From: Phoenix dactylifera | Taxonomy: Eukaryota; Streptophyta; Magnoliopsida; Arecales; Arecaceae | Assembly (NCBI RefSeq): GCF_009389715.1 | Contig: NC_052395.1 | Location: 2,232,001-2,296,000 of the forward strand | Direction: 5' to 3' | Length of the DNA: 64,000 nucleotides | Shown here: positions 11,178-26,100 of the stretch, one piece after another | Position numbering within the stretch: position 1 is the stretch's first letter | Layout: the number at the start of each line of letters is the position of its first letter | Position numbers and translations under genes: made by a program | Notes under the pieces: model-generated | Told to the model about the DNA's origin: nothing | The model's database searches: none | What the model saw: only the letters and a program-made list of their open reading frames with translations

Positions 11178-14100
11178 ATGGAGCCCTCTTCCCGCGGCCC
11201 GGCCAGCTTCCTCACCCAGGCCAACGCTCTCCTCAGGAAGAACCTCACCTTCCAGGTCCTCTTCTCTCTTAATTCTGCGATTCTTTACTTTCTTCTCACG
11301 AATCAATTCAAAAGCTTTGATAATTTCGACTGCTACTGAGGTCATCAAATCAAAGTTGTTCTATCAATTTTGATCGCTAAAAGTTCATCTTCTGTAGCGA
11401 AAGGAATGACTTTGGAGTGCTGAGGATTGAAATTTGGATTTTGATTACTGGTTTTCGAACTTTAGGGGCCGTAGAATGGTAATATGATCAGGAATTCTGT
11501 TGTTTATCTAATTATTTGTCGATTTGCCGCCGTAATTCCTGATTCACAGAAACGGAATCTGAAGACGAACATTGGGATCATTGGCTTCCCAGTCTTCATC
11601 TGTGTGCTGCTTGTCATCCTCCAGAATTTAGTCAACAATCAGCTCGACAAGGCCAAGTACCGATGTGGCTGTGTCTGCATCGATACGAATGGAGACGGCA
11701 GGTGCGAGACCGTCTGTGGGCTTCAATACTCGACGCTGGATCAAGTGAACACCTGCCCGATACCCAGCCCTCCGAAATGGCCAGCTCTGATGCAAGTTCC
11801 TCGCCTTGAATCTCGTGCCGTCCGATCTGGTTTTGTTTCGTCCGCGGACCTGCCGGATGCGTCCTGCAAAGATTCAAAATCCTGTCCGGCTACTGTACTT
11901 TTCACTGGTCGTAACCAATCGCTTGCAGAAAGTATGCAGCTTGTTGCCTAAAAGATGTTACTGGAGATGATGTTCTTAAGCATTAAATATTTTTGTTTCA
12001 TTTGTCTTAATTGATTTTATCTATTGATAGGTCTGGCGGGGAATTTGTTAAGGAGCACTTCTTCCTCAATGGATTTCTCAGATTATCTAAATGTTCTATC
12101 GAGTGTTGTTCCGGTGAGTTTGCTAAATATGCCTGTGTGTTTGGATTTTTGCTAAATTTCTCCTTATCATGCCTCAAAAGGTATGCTTTTGAATTTTCTG
12201 GTTGCTTGGTAATCTTTCAGGGGTCAGACACACCGACCAGATATACACAATTCATCGAACCTGCATTCATCTCCGGTAGACCATTATATATGATCCAACC
12301 TCAATGCACACCAAATTTCACACGTTCAGTTTCCTTTGAGATTTCTAACAGAACACTTGAGCTAGGTAAACAGCTTCTTGCCTATGTAAAAGGCCAGTCA
12401 GGTTTTGCTAAATTGTTTTGCTCGGTATGCATCAGAAATCAGGAGTAGTGGTCTTAACAGGTTTAGTTTTGAATGTCAAACTTTGTTGATAAAGTGTTCC
12501 AGGCCACTATTAATCATGTATGAGATTTTACCCCTCGGTAGCTGTATATATGATTGCATCTCGTTTTGCAAGTTTGCCTATGTCCAACACAAGATAATTC
12601 TATCATATGTCATATTTCTATTCATAAATAGATGTCGTATCAACTCATTGATGTATTTAATTTGTGGAATTCACTGGTTCAGACACTTATTTTTCTTATC
12701 TGATATTGATAAGCATCTGCTTATTTCTTTAGGAACAAAATGCTTCCCGTTTTTCCTTCAGTCAGGCCCTGGTTAGATGCTAGACTATAAAATTTATGGG
12801 CCTATGTGTACTTGCTTATAGCAAGCATGTAATGCCTTCTGTGTTTGACATTATGTGTTGATACTTATTAATGAAACTTAGGAAAGCGACATAATGTGTT
12901 TTCCTCTCATTTCTCTGCGAAGCACTTTCTCATGGACTTGGCAAGAAAACATTATCAACAGGAGTTTCCTGAAGGTTGCTATGGCCATCTGTTAGGAGAT
13001 CATACTTATGCTCCTATTTGTAGTAAGATGCATTAGTACCTAGTATCGTAGTGGTCCCTTCCATATACTTGTATGCTGCCACATGAAGATTTGATTCTAA
13101 AATGGCTGCATTCTGAATAATGTCTTTGGAATTGGATCAGAGGTAGAATGTGTTCAAGGACTATCTTTATGGCGTGATAGTTCATCGGCAGTAAATGATG
13201 AGTTGTTTAAGGGCTACCGACAAGGGAATACAGAGAGGAAGGCGAATGAATACATTGCAGGTGATATTATACAAACTTTTGTTTTCTTTCTGAGGAAAAA
13301 TGGTTTCTTTTTTTTTCAATTTATTGTTTTCATCTTCATGAATGGCATGTCCTTCTAAACGTAAAATACGCTTTCTTTGCTGCAGCTTATGACTTCTTGA
13401 ACTCTGATGAGAATGGTTTCAATTTGAACATTTGGTACAACTCAACCTATAATAATGAAACTGGGTATGTCGAAATTGCATTGTTGCGTGTTCCTCGCTC
13501 AATGAATGCGGTATGTACTCTCAGATTTTTTTTTTTTTTTTTGAGTATCTTTATTATAATATATGTCTTCTTATTAGTTTATTGACCATAATTAGATTGC
13601 AGACTTGACTACTAAAGTTGCACTAGTATCTTCAATTTTGTAAAAGGACGCTGACATTCAATTCTTTCCTTGCTGGACTGATTTAATCTTATTAAGAATG
13701 ATAAAACCTTGTAACTTGAACTTGACTATCCAGCATATTCTTCTTTTTCCTTTTCGCCCCCATTCTTGCTCAGCCAAACTGAATCAACAAATCAGAACTA
13801 GTGTCAGAAGCCCAGGGTCATCCCCAAAAAGAATTTGTGCCTTGAAATTTAATCATGTATCTTGATTATTTCTTTAAGCGGTCATGTCCTAGTGAAAATG
13901 GTCACCTGTGTTTTCCTTCTAATTCAGTTTGTCTTTAGATGCATATGACTATTCTCTCTCTCATTTTTTTCTCCATTAATTTGTTTTCCATTTAGATGAA
14001 GTATGCCTATTTGATGCCTCCCATGCTTATGGATGGGTATACATCCTTGGCATCAAGGAGGGCTTATTTTGAAAACTCGAATCATGGCCTCTTAATGTCC

Positions 14101-17100
14101 AATCTTATTCATGATCTTCTTGCAAACTAAGGAATGATCTGTCTCTGAGTAGAGACAGTTAGTATGGTAGCTTATGGTATTCTATATATGCTACCCGTGC
14201 ATGTTCAGAATGCTTCTTTCTTATGTAAAGTCATTGTACTGGGCAGTTCATGGACAATATTGTATAAGTTTTGTTGATAGGTTGTATTTATGTACTGCTT
14301 AGCATGGTTTCCTTTGGTATGGGTCCTTTCTAAGCATCTATACATGACATTGAGCCTTAAAGAGAAGGAAGTCTCATCCATATTCTAAAGCTTCTCATTT
14401 CTTAGTCCATTTTCATTTTTGTCTAGTTGATGTTTACGTATTTTAGTGAATACAGTGGACAAGATGCTGATGTTTTCTTTTTCAAAAAAAAATTACAGGC
14501 CTCCAATGCATACCTCCGGTTTCTAAGAGGTATGGGCATAATGATGCAACTGGAATATGTGAAAGACATGCCAAAATCAGGAACAGATAATAAGTTTGAT
14601 ATTTCTTCTCTCCTTGGTGCATTATTCTTCACATGGATTGTTAACCTGCTTTTGCCGGTGAGTATTATGAGCCAAAGTCTGAAGTGATCTATATTTGCTA
14701 TTTTCCCAGTGCTCCATTTTACTTGTACTGCAACCTATTTTGTATGTATGTTTTTTTTCCGGTGTCTACGAGTGCAATTTTGCATTTATGTGTGCTGTGT
14801 ACACACATGCTTGCACAAATAGATATATTTAGAGGGAGATCGTTTTATAGTCACAACTTGAAATTTTAAAAATATATATGTTCTATTTCTTTGCTTTCAC
14901 TCGAAACTCTGCTATAGTAGTTGTGTATCAGCATAATTTTAGGCTTAAAATTTCTGCAATGGAGAGGTAGGTTGTATTGAGTATTGCTTTTTCTTCTGAT
15001 GTAGGTTATATTGAATTACCTGGTGTACGAGAAGCAACAAAAGTTAAAAATTATTATGAAAATGCATGGGCTAAAGGATGGACCTTACTGGGTCATATCT
15101 TATGCTTACTTTTTTGCTCTGTCAGCAGTCTATCTGATATGTTTCGTGATATTTGGCTCTGTTATAGGTGAGGGTAAAAACTTCATCAGTCTATATTTGT
15201 CTCAGATTAAGCATTACGTAACTTTTTTTTGAAAATTCTATTCAGGGCTGAAATTCTTCAGATTGAATGATTACAGCATACAGTTTGTCTTCTATGTCAT
15301 TTACCTAAACTTGCAGATTGCGATAGCCTTTCTAATGGCAATCTTTTTTTCTAGTGTAAAGACTGCTACAGGTTAGATTCTTGTATGATTTTGAATTCAA
15401 AAGAAACAGAGTATCTTGCTTAAACACCCTGCACAGGACTAGATAGTGACACATTTTGATGATGTGATATCTGATGTTGCAGTAATTGCATATATATATG
15501 TATTTGCCTCGGGCTTACTAGGATCTTTTCTTTTGCGGTTTTTTATTGAAGACAGCTCCTTCTCAAGTAAGTAAATAATATCATTTTTGCATTAGTTCCT
15601 TTCAAATGTATGTCAACATAGTGTTTCTATAAATTGTCTACTTTGATGCCTTTCCTCAAGTCATAAGCATTATAAACTAGAAATTCTTTTTATAACTTTA
15701 GGAGGTTGGATTATAGTCATGGAGATTGTTCCTGGGTTTTCCTTGTATCGTGGATTATATGAGTTTGCCCAATATGCTTTCATGGGAGATAATAAGGGGA
15801 CTTCTGGTATGCGATGGAAAGATCTAAGTGACAGTCAGAATGGAATGAGGAATGTCTTGATTATCATGATCGTGGAATGGCTAGTATTGCTTCCAGCTGC
15901 ATACTATTTAGATCAGGTTGCCTCGTCAGGAGGCATCAAAAGAGGTCCTCTATTTTTTCTGCAGTATTTTCGGAAGAAGCCTTCACCATCTTTTCGAAAA
16001 CCAAGTTTGAAGCGACAAGATTCCAAAGTTTTTGTAGAAATGGAGAAACCTGATGTTTCTCAAGAAGTAAGATCAGTTCCTACATAGCAGTGCCAGAGTT
16101 AATTGTATAGATTTATTGCATTTATTTATTAGTATCTGCTTTAAAAGATTATCAGCTATATAATATTGCTAAGTTTAAGATCTTCTACTTGACTTCTGTT
16201 GATATTTGTTAATTAAATTTGAGACTGTTCTAGCACTTATTTGGGTAGATTGACATTTAAATCTTGATGAATGATAGAATAGAATGGCAAATTGTTCCAT
16301 TGCAGATTTAAAATCAAAATGTACCTAATGTATACTCTTGAAATATGATGTTTTTCTAATTGTTAGACTTACTTAGTTTGGTGACTTCTAACTTCAGATT
16401 AACATGACATCTAGAGTTTGCAATATATTTAGAGCAACATTTATTTAAAAAAACAGTAAAAATGCCACCATCCAGGTTCGAACCTGGAACTCTCCCTGTT
16501 GCATGTGTTGAGAAGAGGGGTGCCAACAAAATGGCCAAAGTCCTTTTGGCTCTGTTAGAAACAACATTATTGACAAGATAATAATACTCAACATGCAGTT
16601 GCCAGAAACTGGAACAAGTAAACAAGCAAATGACTAGATAGACCCTGCAGTTGCCAAGATTCATTATGCTTTTATGGAAAGCTAGTATCTCATAACATTC
16701 TTCCTCAAGCAGATGTAGCCAATACTAAGCACCCCCAACCTGTTAGCAATGGCCTCTAAATGGACACTTCTAATGTAGTTGATAAGCATTTTCTCCAATT
16801 AATCTTCAATAAATTCCCTTTCTTGGATACAACCATCAGTATAAAAAAGTGGCAATTCGATTTTACTTTCTTATTTTCTATGTGAAATACAAGATCAATC
16901 AATGTGTACCAAAGTGGTCATCACGACACAATATAAATCTTTGTCTGGGAAAACCTAGGTTTAACTAGTTGTCAATTGTTCTAGCCACAATGACTCAAAT
17001 ATCCTATGAGACCTAGTGCAATATTAAGCTATTCCTACTGGTATACTCCCCTAACAGAAGTACAGTAGCCACATGTGCAATGCCTATGATCAGGACTTCT

Positions 17101-20100
17101 ACAATAGTGAAAATATAAACAGGCAGAACAGAATTAATCCATATCCCCGTTCAGCCCATAAAATTCCTTTTGGAGAAGAGGCTTTAGATATTGTAAGTAT
17201 GGTTGCCTGATGATCAGCACGTCTCAACCTAATCAACGTATCACTATATAAAAGCATGTCTAAGCATCTTTACATATTAAATGCAATTTCTTTTTCTTAG
17301 AGGCCTATTGATAACAAGGAATACCATGCCTTTCATTTGCATTCTGAATATGCATGACTTGACAAGTGACAAATAAAAGAATAAGGATAGGGCAAACTTT
17401 GGTAAATTTAAAGCATATTAAATTTGTGACACATCTTTGTGAGGAGCAGAATATTTTTAATACTCCTGGGCACTAACAAAATTCTCGTTCCAATTGGCTT
17501 GAAATTAAGCTTCTGTCTGTAGTATACCATGTGCCTTCTGGGAGATATCAAGGTGATTTTTCAGTTTTTTGGGTGGAGAAACACTAATTTCCTACCGATA
17601 CATCTAGGGCCCAGAGCCTTGTCAAAATCTTTACAAAGATTCAGCTAATTATTCAGTTTCTATATCATTGCTTCTAAGAATTTATCTATTGATACAAATA
17701 ATGGTTATATGTATACCTTTTGTTGCCCAGATAGACAACCCAAGAGGGGGGGTGAATTGGGTTTTAAAATAATTATTGCAATTAAAAGCTTTGTGAGTAA
17801 CTAATTAAAACTTTTTGCTAGTGGATTAATTAGTTGCTATATGCAGTGGATGAAGGGAAAGTAAGAGACAATGGAGCAATCACAAACACAAGCAATTTTA
17901 TAGTGGTTCGGAGCTAACCCTTGCTCCTACGTCCACTCCCCAAGCCTCACTTGGGAATTCACTATAATCCCTCGGATTACAGCCAGTTGTTTTACAAGTT
18001 CACAACCCAACTTGTTGTTTTACGAGATCACAACGAACTCGGTCGGTTTTCACAGGCTCACCGACTAGAACCACCCGATTGTTTTTCCGGGATCACAATC
18101 AAACCCTTACACCGTTGGTTTTAACCTTGGCTCACCAACAAACCTTAACACCCTTGATTCAATCCCCTGATTGAATCAAGTAAGAAACAAATAGTTTGAA
18201 ACAAACAGAAAAAGAAAGCTTTTCAAAAGCGTATTTTAAATAATTTAAGCAAGGAAGAGTAAGAAGCCCTCAAACTGATTTTGGAGATGGAGGAAGGGGC
18301 TTTTCAAACTCTTTGACTCCTCTTGAATTTGATGTAGACTTGCTGTCAGGAGGAGAGCCTTGAATGTGAGGAAGAGAGTTGGAGAGTCGACTTCAATGCA
18401 CTTCTTCCTTCTTTTTCGTGTAATCACTCTAGAGAGCTTTTGGTTGGTGGAAAATCCCTTAAGCTTTCAATGGAGTCTCTCTTTCTTACTCTATTACTGT
18501 TTCCTCAGGCTATTTAAGCCATTCCCAAAGAAAAATAGCCGTTAGACACATATTTCTAGCCGTTCTGCACATTCTGCAACTCCTGACAATGTTTCCGTTA
18601 GGATCGGAGTCGACTCGCGCGATCTGGAGTCGACTCGACTGTTGCAGGAGTCGACTCATGCTTTTCTGGAGACGGCTCGGCAACTGTTCTGGATTTGAAT
18701 TAAAGTGCTGTCTTGACTTGGAGTCGACTCGACTGAACCTGGAGTCGACTCCCCAATGTCTGGAGCTGACCCGGCACTTTTGGAGACGACTCGTTCTAAG
18801 GAATCCAGAGATCTTTCTTTCAAGTTTGCTCACTCGAGTCGACTCGGATATTCTGGGAGTCGACTCGGCACTCAGAGCCCGAAATCTCGATCTTCTGTCT
18901 GTTGACATGTGCTGTCTCGGAGTCGACTCGAACTGTCTCGGAGTCGACTCGGCTTTCAGAGACGAAAATACAGTCTTCTGTCTTGGGGTTGCGCTGCCTT
19001 GGAGTCGACTCGAACTGTCTCGGAGTCGACTCGGCTCTCAGAGACGAAAAATACAGTCTTCTGTCTTTGGGGTTGCGCTGCCTTGGAGTCGACTCGAACT
19101 GTCTCGGAGTCGACTCGGCTCTCAGAGACGAAAAATACAGTCTTCTGTCTTTGGGGTTGCGCTGCCTTGGAGTCGACTCGGACTTTGCGGGAGTCGACTC
19201 GGTTCTCAGTGTCCGAAATTGGCTCTCTGACTTTTAGCCTTGCATTTCTCTGGGAGTCGACTCTTGCTTCCTTAGGAGTCGACCTGCCAACCATCGGAGT
19301 CGACTCGAGTTCTTCGGGAGTCGACTCGGCTCTCAGAGTCCAAAAATGCTTCTCTGTCTTTCTGTCTGTTACTCCCTGGAGTCGACTCGTACTACGCTGG
19401 AGTCGACTCGGCAAGCATCGGAGTCGACTCGAATTCTTCAGGAGTCGACTCGTTGACAGGTTCTGAGATGAATCTTTCTGTCCGGCTGTCTGTTCTCAGT
19501 CGGAGTCGACTCGTAATGTGCAGGAGTCGACTCGAGCTTGTGCCAGTGCTTCTGATACGCTTGGAGTCGACTCGTAATCTTCCGGAGTCGACTCGAGACT
19601 CAGACTTTGGTTCAAATTGAATTCTTTACTTATCCAAAGTGTATTGAACCAAAGCTAGAGACACTTAACCATAAATTTACAAATATTTGACTGAAACACT
19701 AGATTGAATTCATTAGTATAACATAAGATATACTCAAATGCTTTGAGCTCATCAAAATCAAATAGGGTTATAATCAATCACTCCACAATCTCCCCCTTTT
19801 TGATGATGACAAAACATTGAGTATTTGTAAAGTGAATTGCTCAACCAAAAAGGAGATTTATAGTAAAGTTTTAAAATGAATTCAAGTGTCTAGTCATTTA
19901 ATTTATCCAAAACTGAAAGGTGTAAAACAGTAAATTTTGAAGTTAAAGCTCCCCCTTTCATTTGGAATTATATAAGCCTTCATGTCATGCAATCAATTGT
20001 TTGGCTTATATATATTTAATGAATTTGCTTTCTTAAGATTTCAGATTTTCCCCCTCAACACATGCATTCAACTATGTTTAGATTCTCTGAATTTTCTTTT

Positions 20101-23100
20101 AGTGTATTGAAGCTTTTGAACTTAAATTTTTTGTTTTAGAGGAAAAATCTGCCAATTTGTTCTTGAGTATTATTCAACTAATCTCCGATATCCCTTGAAT
20201 AGATTCTGGAGATTACTCCTTTAGGAGCCCCAACAGAGAGATAATGAGCCTCGAGGTATCGAATCTACTTAGAACAAATTAAAAGTTCTATTTTGTGCTT
20301 TAAAAGTTCTCTTTTTATTGATTCCCTTTACATGTCTATTCAATATATTTTCTCCCCCTTTTTGTCATCATAGCAAAAAGGAATAGCACATCATAAAAGC
20401 AGTTAGAGTTCAAATTTGCACAATTTGGAAGAGAAATGTCTACTCATTGTATTGATGTAAATTTAAGTACAATTGTAGATACATCAAAAGTATAGAAGTA
20501 AGTACATATCAATAAGAGAAAAAGCAAGCTACACTAGGATTTCTTTGTGGTGGAGGATGTGGCTCCCTTGCTCAGTCTAGTGTGTTGCATAACTAAACTG
20601 ATCCCTTCTGAAATGTTTCCTAGCTGCTTTATGATCTCCGAGGTGGCCCTATTCTGGATCGAGGTAAGCTCAGTCAGATTCTCCTGGAGGGTATCCAACT
20701 TGAAGATCAGTACATTGGCTAGCCGTTCGGCACCCTGACTCTGGCTGCCTAGCTCCTGTCGGATGTCTTCTCGCATCTTTCTTGTATTACTCGTGACATC
20801 GCTCATATTCGAAAATTGGGCTTGAATTAGGCTTCTTACATTGTAAATTTCTTCCCTCAGATGAGCCGTCATCTCGGTCACGGCTGCCAATGATGGAACC
20901 ATCGCAGTGGAGGGAGTAGTCGCTGGACCTCGGAGCTCCCTCAGTAGGTCGTCCCGTAGCTCCCTCACGATCTCCTGCCGCAACTCCCGGAGCTACTCAG
21001 GAGATATCCGGACCTCCAGTGGCTGAGAAGGTGGTGCAGTGGAGGGTCCGGCTGAAGTAGATGGTGCTGAAGTGGAGGGATAGGTGGAAAAATCTGAGTC
21101 ATGATCAGGGCTGGGGGAGTGTCGAGTAGTAGGGTCAGAAGGTGTGGAAGTGGATGGTTTCCGGACCCAGACTCCCTCAACCTTATGGAATCCCATCCTG
21201 TGAAGAGTCCCCTCACCCATGCGATCTGTGTATCGCAGTGAGCGAGAGGGTTCCCCCTCAGGAATGGGGACCTCTAACTTCCTGAAGATCAAGATATACA
21301 GCATGCCATAGGGAAGAGTAAGCCTTGGTTTGTCTAGAGGCTCACATAAGTATTTGTAGATGAGTTTTGGAAAGTTGATTGGAGTATCTTGAAGAATGTA
21401 GAACATCAGGGCTAGGTCCCTCTCAGATACAAAATCAAAACGGCCTATCTTGGGGAAGAGGGTCCTAGATATGATACTCAAGAGGAGCCGCATTTCAGCT
21501 GATAGTTGATTTGCAGACACCTCTTCTAGGGGGGACTGAGGTGGACTCTCTAGTATGGCCGTAAGGGCCTCAGTCCTATCCGTGGGGTGAGAGGGAGACA
21601 CTCCTACTTGGGGAAGATGGAGGACTTGAGCAATGAAGTCCTCCGAAATAAATATAGGGACTCCCGCTACAGTTCTCTGAATACCACCATTACCCCTAGC
21701 TACAATACCGTAGAATTCCCTAACTAACCCCGGATAAGTAGGGAGATCTAGGGAACAAAACCTTTCTAACCCTTGAGCCCTTAACCTATGCCCTAGGGTA
21801 AAGCCTTCCCGAGAGAGGAAGTCAAAGTTGACGTATCTCCCGGTGGAGACCGCCTTCCCGGCGCACGGACGCGAGGGAACCGGCCTCGGCGGGGAAGGAA
21901 CCGGAGGTTGTGGCCTCACGGGTTCATTCCGAGCCTTTGACCGTCGCTCGGTGCCACTCGCAGAATGGGGCCTTTTCCGGCTCGGGACAACATATTTCCG
22001 AGGCATCCTAGACCTAAAGAGGGGGAAAGGACACGAGGAACGGAGGAAAACTCGACGGAAATGCCCTAACAAAGGTCGGAGACGAGGTCGGAGACGACTC
22101 TAGGGTTTTTGAATAGTGACGACGGTGAATAGAAGTGTCGATTGAACGTTTCGATTAGGGTTAAAACATCGGATTCCCGACCTCGAGTCGACTCTAGTAA
22201 GTCGCGAGTCGACTCGACCTCGAGTCGACTCCAAAATATGCGCGAGTCGACTCCCCTTATGATGCCATCGACCTCGAGTCGACTCCTAAATATGTGCGAG
22301 TCGACTCCCCCATGAGCCGACTCTAAAATGTATCCGAGTCGACTCGAACTCTGGCACGCACCCAAAAATCATGTTGTTTTCGTGCCAAAGAAGGGATAAT
22401 CAAAAAGTTTATAAGCTGATTTGATGATCATAGATGAGAAACTCTATATTTAACACAAGCTAATCATCAAAATCAATGAATTAGAAGAGAATATCACTAG
22501 GATGGATCAATCACTCCTAATCCTCTCCTAAGTACACAGAATCGCTCTTCACTCAAGGGTTTTGTGAAGATGTCAGCTAGTTGATCATCAGTGCAAATAA
22601 ATTGAAGTGTCACATCACCATTCAATACATGATCTCTTATGAAGTAATGTCTTATCTCAATGTGTTTGGTTCTTGAGTGCTGAATTGGATTCTTAGTTAG
22701 GTTAATAGCACTTGTATTGTCACAGTTAATGGGAATTTTATCTTGTTTAATTTCATAATCTTCAAGTTGTTGTTTGGTCCACATGATTTGAGCACAACAA
22801 CTCCCGGCAGCAACATATTCGGCTTTAACTGTAGATAATGCAACCGAGTTTTGTTTCTTGCTAAACCATGAGATTAAATTTTCTCCTAAGAATTGACATG
22901 ACCCGCTGGTGCTTTTTCTATCAAGTTTACAACCAGCAAAATCTGAATCTGTATACCCTATTAAGTTTAGGCTAGATTCTTTAGAATACCATAAACCTAT
23001 ATTTTTTGTTCCTATTAGGTATTTAAAGATTCTCTTAACTGCAATTAAATGTGTTTCCTTAAGATTAGATTGATATCTAGCACACATGCATACACTAAAC

Positions 23101-26100
23101 ATGATATCAGGTCTACTTGCAATGAGATATCATAAGGATCCTATCATACCTCTATACATCTTTTGATCTACTGATTTACCTGATTCATCTTGGTCTAGTT
23201 TGCATGATGAACTCATGGGTGTGCTGATTGACTTGTTTCCTTCCATATCAAACTTCTTAAGCATCTCCTTGATGTATTTAGCTTGATTGATGAAGATCCC
23301 TTCTTCAGATTATTTAATTTGGAGACCGAGGAAATAGTTCAGCTCTCCCATCATGCTCATTTCAAATTCACTCTACATCAAGTCAGCAAATTCTTCGCAG
23401 AGGCGATTGTTAGTAGCACCGAAAATAATATCATCAACATAAATCTACACTACTAACATTTCTTTGTTTTTCTTCTTTAAAAACAGTGTCGTATCTACAT
23501 TTCCTCTAGAGAACTCATGATCTAGTAGAAATTTGCTAAGTCTTTCATACCATGCTCTAGGTGCTTGTTTCAAACTATAAAGTGCTTTGTTTAATTTATA
23601 CACATGATTGGGGTATTAATGATTTTCAAAACCAGGAGGTTGTTCTACATACACCTCCTCATTAATATACCCATTCAAAAAGGCACTTTTTACATCCATT
23701 TGAAATAATTTAAAATCTTTAGAGCATGCATATGCTAGTAACAATCTAATTGCCTCAAGTCTAGCTACAGGAGCAAAGGTTTCATCAAAGTCTATACCTT
23801 CTTCTTGATTATAGCCCTTTGCTACTAGTCTAGCCTTGTTCCTAATTACAATTCCATTTTCATCAAGTTTATTTTTATATATCCATTTGGTACCTATTAT
23901 TGAATATTCAGAGGGTCGTTCAACTAGGTTCTATACCTTGTTTCTAGTAAATTGGTTTAGTTCTTCTTGCATTGCATTTATCCAATTTACATCCTTTTCA
24001 GCTTCTTCTATGTGTTTAGGTTCAAAATGTGAGATAAATGCTAGATGATTATTTAAGTTCCTAAGAGATGCTCTAGTCCTAACAGGTTGAGATGGATCAT
24101 CTAAAATTAATTCCTTAGGATGCCCATGAGCATACCTCCAAGTCTTAGTCAGCCCATGATCCACAATTGCCTCTTGGCTTGATGATGCATTTCCAATTAG
24201 TTTTTGTTCATCTTCTTGTAATGTCATCTCATCAATCTTTTCTTCAAGAATTTCAGCATCATCATCAAGAACAACTCTCTTGCTAGAAGAGATATCATTA
24301 GTATCATCAAACACAACATGTATAGACTCTTCAATAACAAGGGTTCTTTTATTAAAAACTCTATAGGCTTTACTTGTTGTAGAATACCCCAAAAATATAC
24401 CCTCATCAGACTTAGAATCAAATTTACCTAAGTTATCCTTCCCATTATTATGAATGAAACACCTACATCCAAAAACATGAAAATAGTTTACTTTGGGCTT
24501 TCTATTTTTTCAAAGTTCATAAGGTGTTTTCTTTATAATGGGTCTCAATAAAACTCTATTTAATATATGACATGATGTATTAATGGCTTCTCCCCAAAAA
24601 TACTTAGGGAGGTTACTTTCACATAGCATGGTTCTAGCCATTTCCTCTAGGGTTCTATTCTTTCTTTCTACAACTCCATTTTGTTGTGGTGTCCTAGGTG
24701 CAGAAAAATTATGAGTTATCCCCTTTTTACAACAAAATTCATCAAATAGATGATTTTCAAATTTCGTTCCATGGTCACTTCTAATAGCTATGACTGAAGC
24801 ATCTCTAGCATTAGTTACTTCCTTATGAAATTTCTTAAATACTGAAAATGCTTGATCTTTATGAGCTAAAAATATGACCCAAGTATATCTAGAAAAATCA
24901 TCTACAATAAGAAGACCATATTTGTTTCCACCTAGACTTGTGGTTCTAGTTGGTCCAAATAGATCCATGTGTAGTAGTTCAAGGGGTCTGGAGGTAGAGA
25001 CACAATTTATGGATTTAAAGGAGTTTTTTGATTGTTTGCCATATTGACAAACTTCACAGATTTTATTTTTCTCAAATTTTAGTTTTGGCAAACCTATCAC
25101 GGAATCTCTTTTAACTAGTTTTGATATTGTATCCATACTTGCATGACCTAACTTACGGTGCAATAACCAGCTTGCATTATTATCCTTAGTATCATTAACA
25201 ACTAAACAGGGGTTATGTTTGGCAAGATCCTCAAGATCTACTACGTACACATTGCCACGTCTTATTCCTTTAAATGCTAAACTGTTGTCAATTGAGTTGG
25301 TTATGATGCATAAAGATCGTTTGAACAGAACATCAAAACCTCTATCACACAATTGACTAATGCTAAGTAGGTTATGCTTAAGACCATCAACATATCGAAC
25401 ATTATCAATAAAGGTTGAAGGGGTGATTTGTACTTTACCTATACCAATGATGTGACCTTGGTTATTGTCTCCAAATGTCACAGCACCTCCCTTCTTAGGC
25501 TCAAGGGTGAAGAATTGGTCTTTGTCATCCGTCATGTGTCTTGAGCAGCCACTATCCAAGTACCAACAGTTTTTGTCGACCTTGGCTGCAAGACACTCCT
25601 ACACAAGGAAATCATACAACTTTAGGTACCCAAGTTTTCTTGGGTCCTTCATGGTTAGTAATGTTGGTTCCTTTTGGAACCCAAACCCTTTTAATTTTTT
25701 CTTTAGCTTTTTCTTTTCTATGATCACACACATTAGCTTTATGTCCTATTGTTCCACAGCAAAAACAGGTTATTTTCTTAGTTTTGCTTTTTCCTGCTTT
25801 TACAAAGAAATTACTAAGGAGCTTTTGCTTATTTTTAGTTTATACCCTAAACCAGCTCTATTGAACACAGCTCGTTGACTATTAAGTATCATTTCCAATT
25901 TTTCAGAGCTATATGTAAACTTTTCTACAAAAGGTTTGTACTTTTCAAGTTCTGGTGCCAACTTTTGTTTTTCTGTTTTTAGTGCATTTAAGTCTTTTGT
26001 GAGACTCTCTTTTATGATTTGTTTATCGTTTTTAAGTTCTGATATTTCTTTGGTCAGTTTTTCGTTATCTTTAATTAAGGTATTAGTTTTTTGAATTAAC

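Noticed and set aside
16475..16500. CCAGGTTCGAACCTGG, resembling a tRNA T-arm/box B
   Set aside because: It is a self-complementary sequence with no matching acceptor stem, anticodon arm or box A at the right distance; at most a SINE remnant.
18589..19466. Long overlapping ORFs rich in VDS, ESTR and SRL repeats (also at 28378-29113, 5675-6070, 58548-58964 and 63451-63901)
   Set aside because: They are translations of the GAGTCGACTC array in several frames on both strands; the open frames result from the repeat unit, not from coding.
18607..19595. Regularly spaced ~21-bp repeats that superficially resemble a CRISPR array
   Set aside because: The repeats are 10-bp palindromes inside LTRs of a plant retrotransposon, spacers are themselves partly repeated, and no cas genes exist in this eukaryotic context.
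20534..22072. True viral envelope gene
   Set aside because: The position matches the env-like ORF of SIRE-type elements, but I see no signal peptide, membrane anchor or fusion motif, so only the positional term is used.
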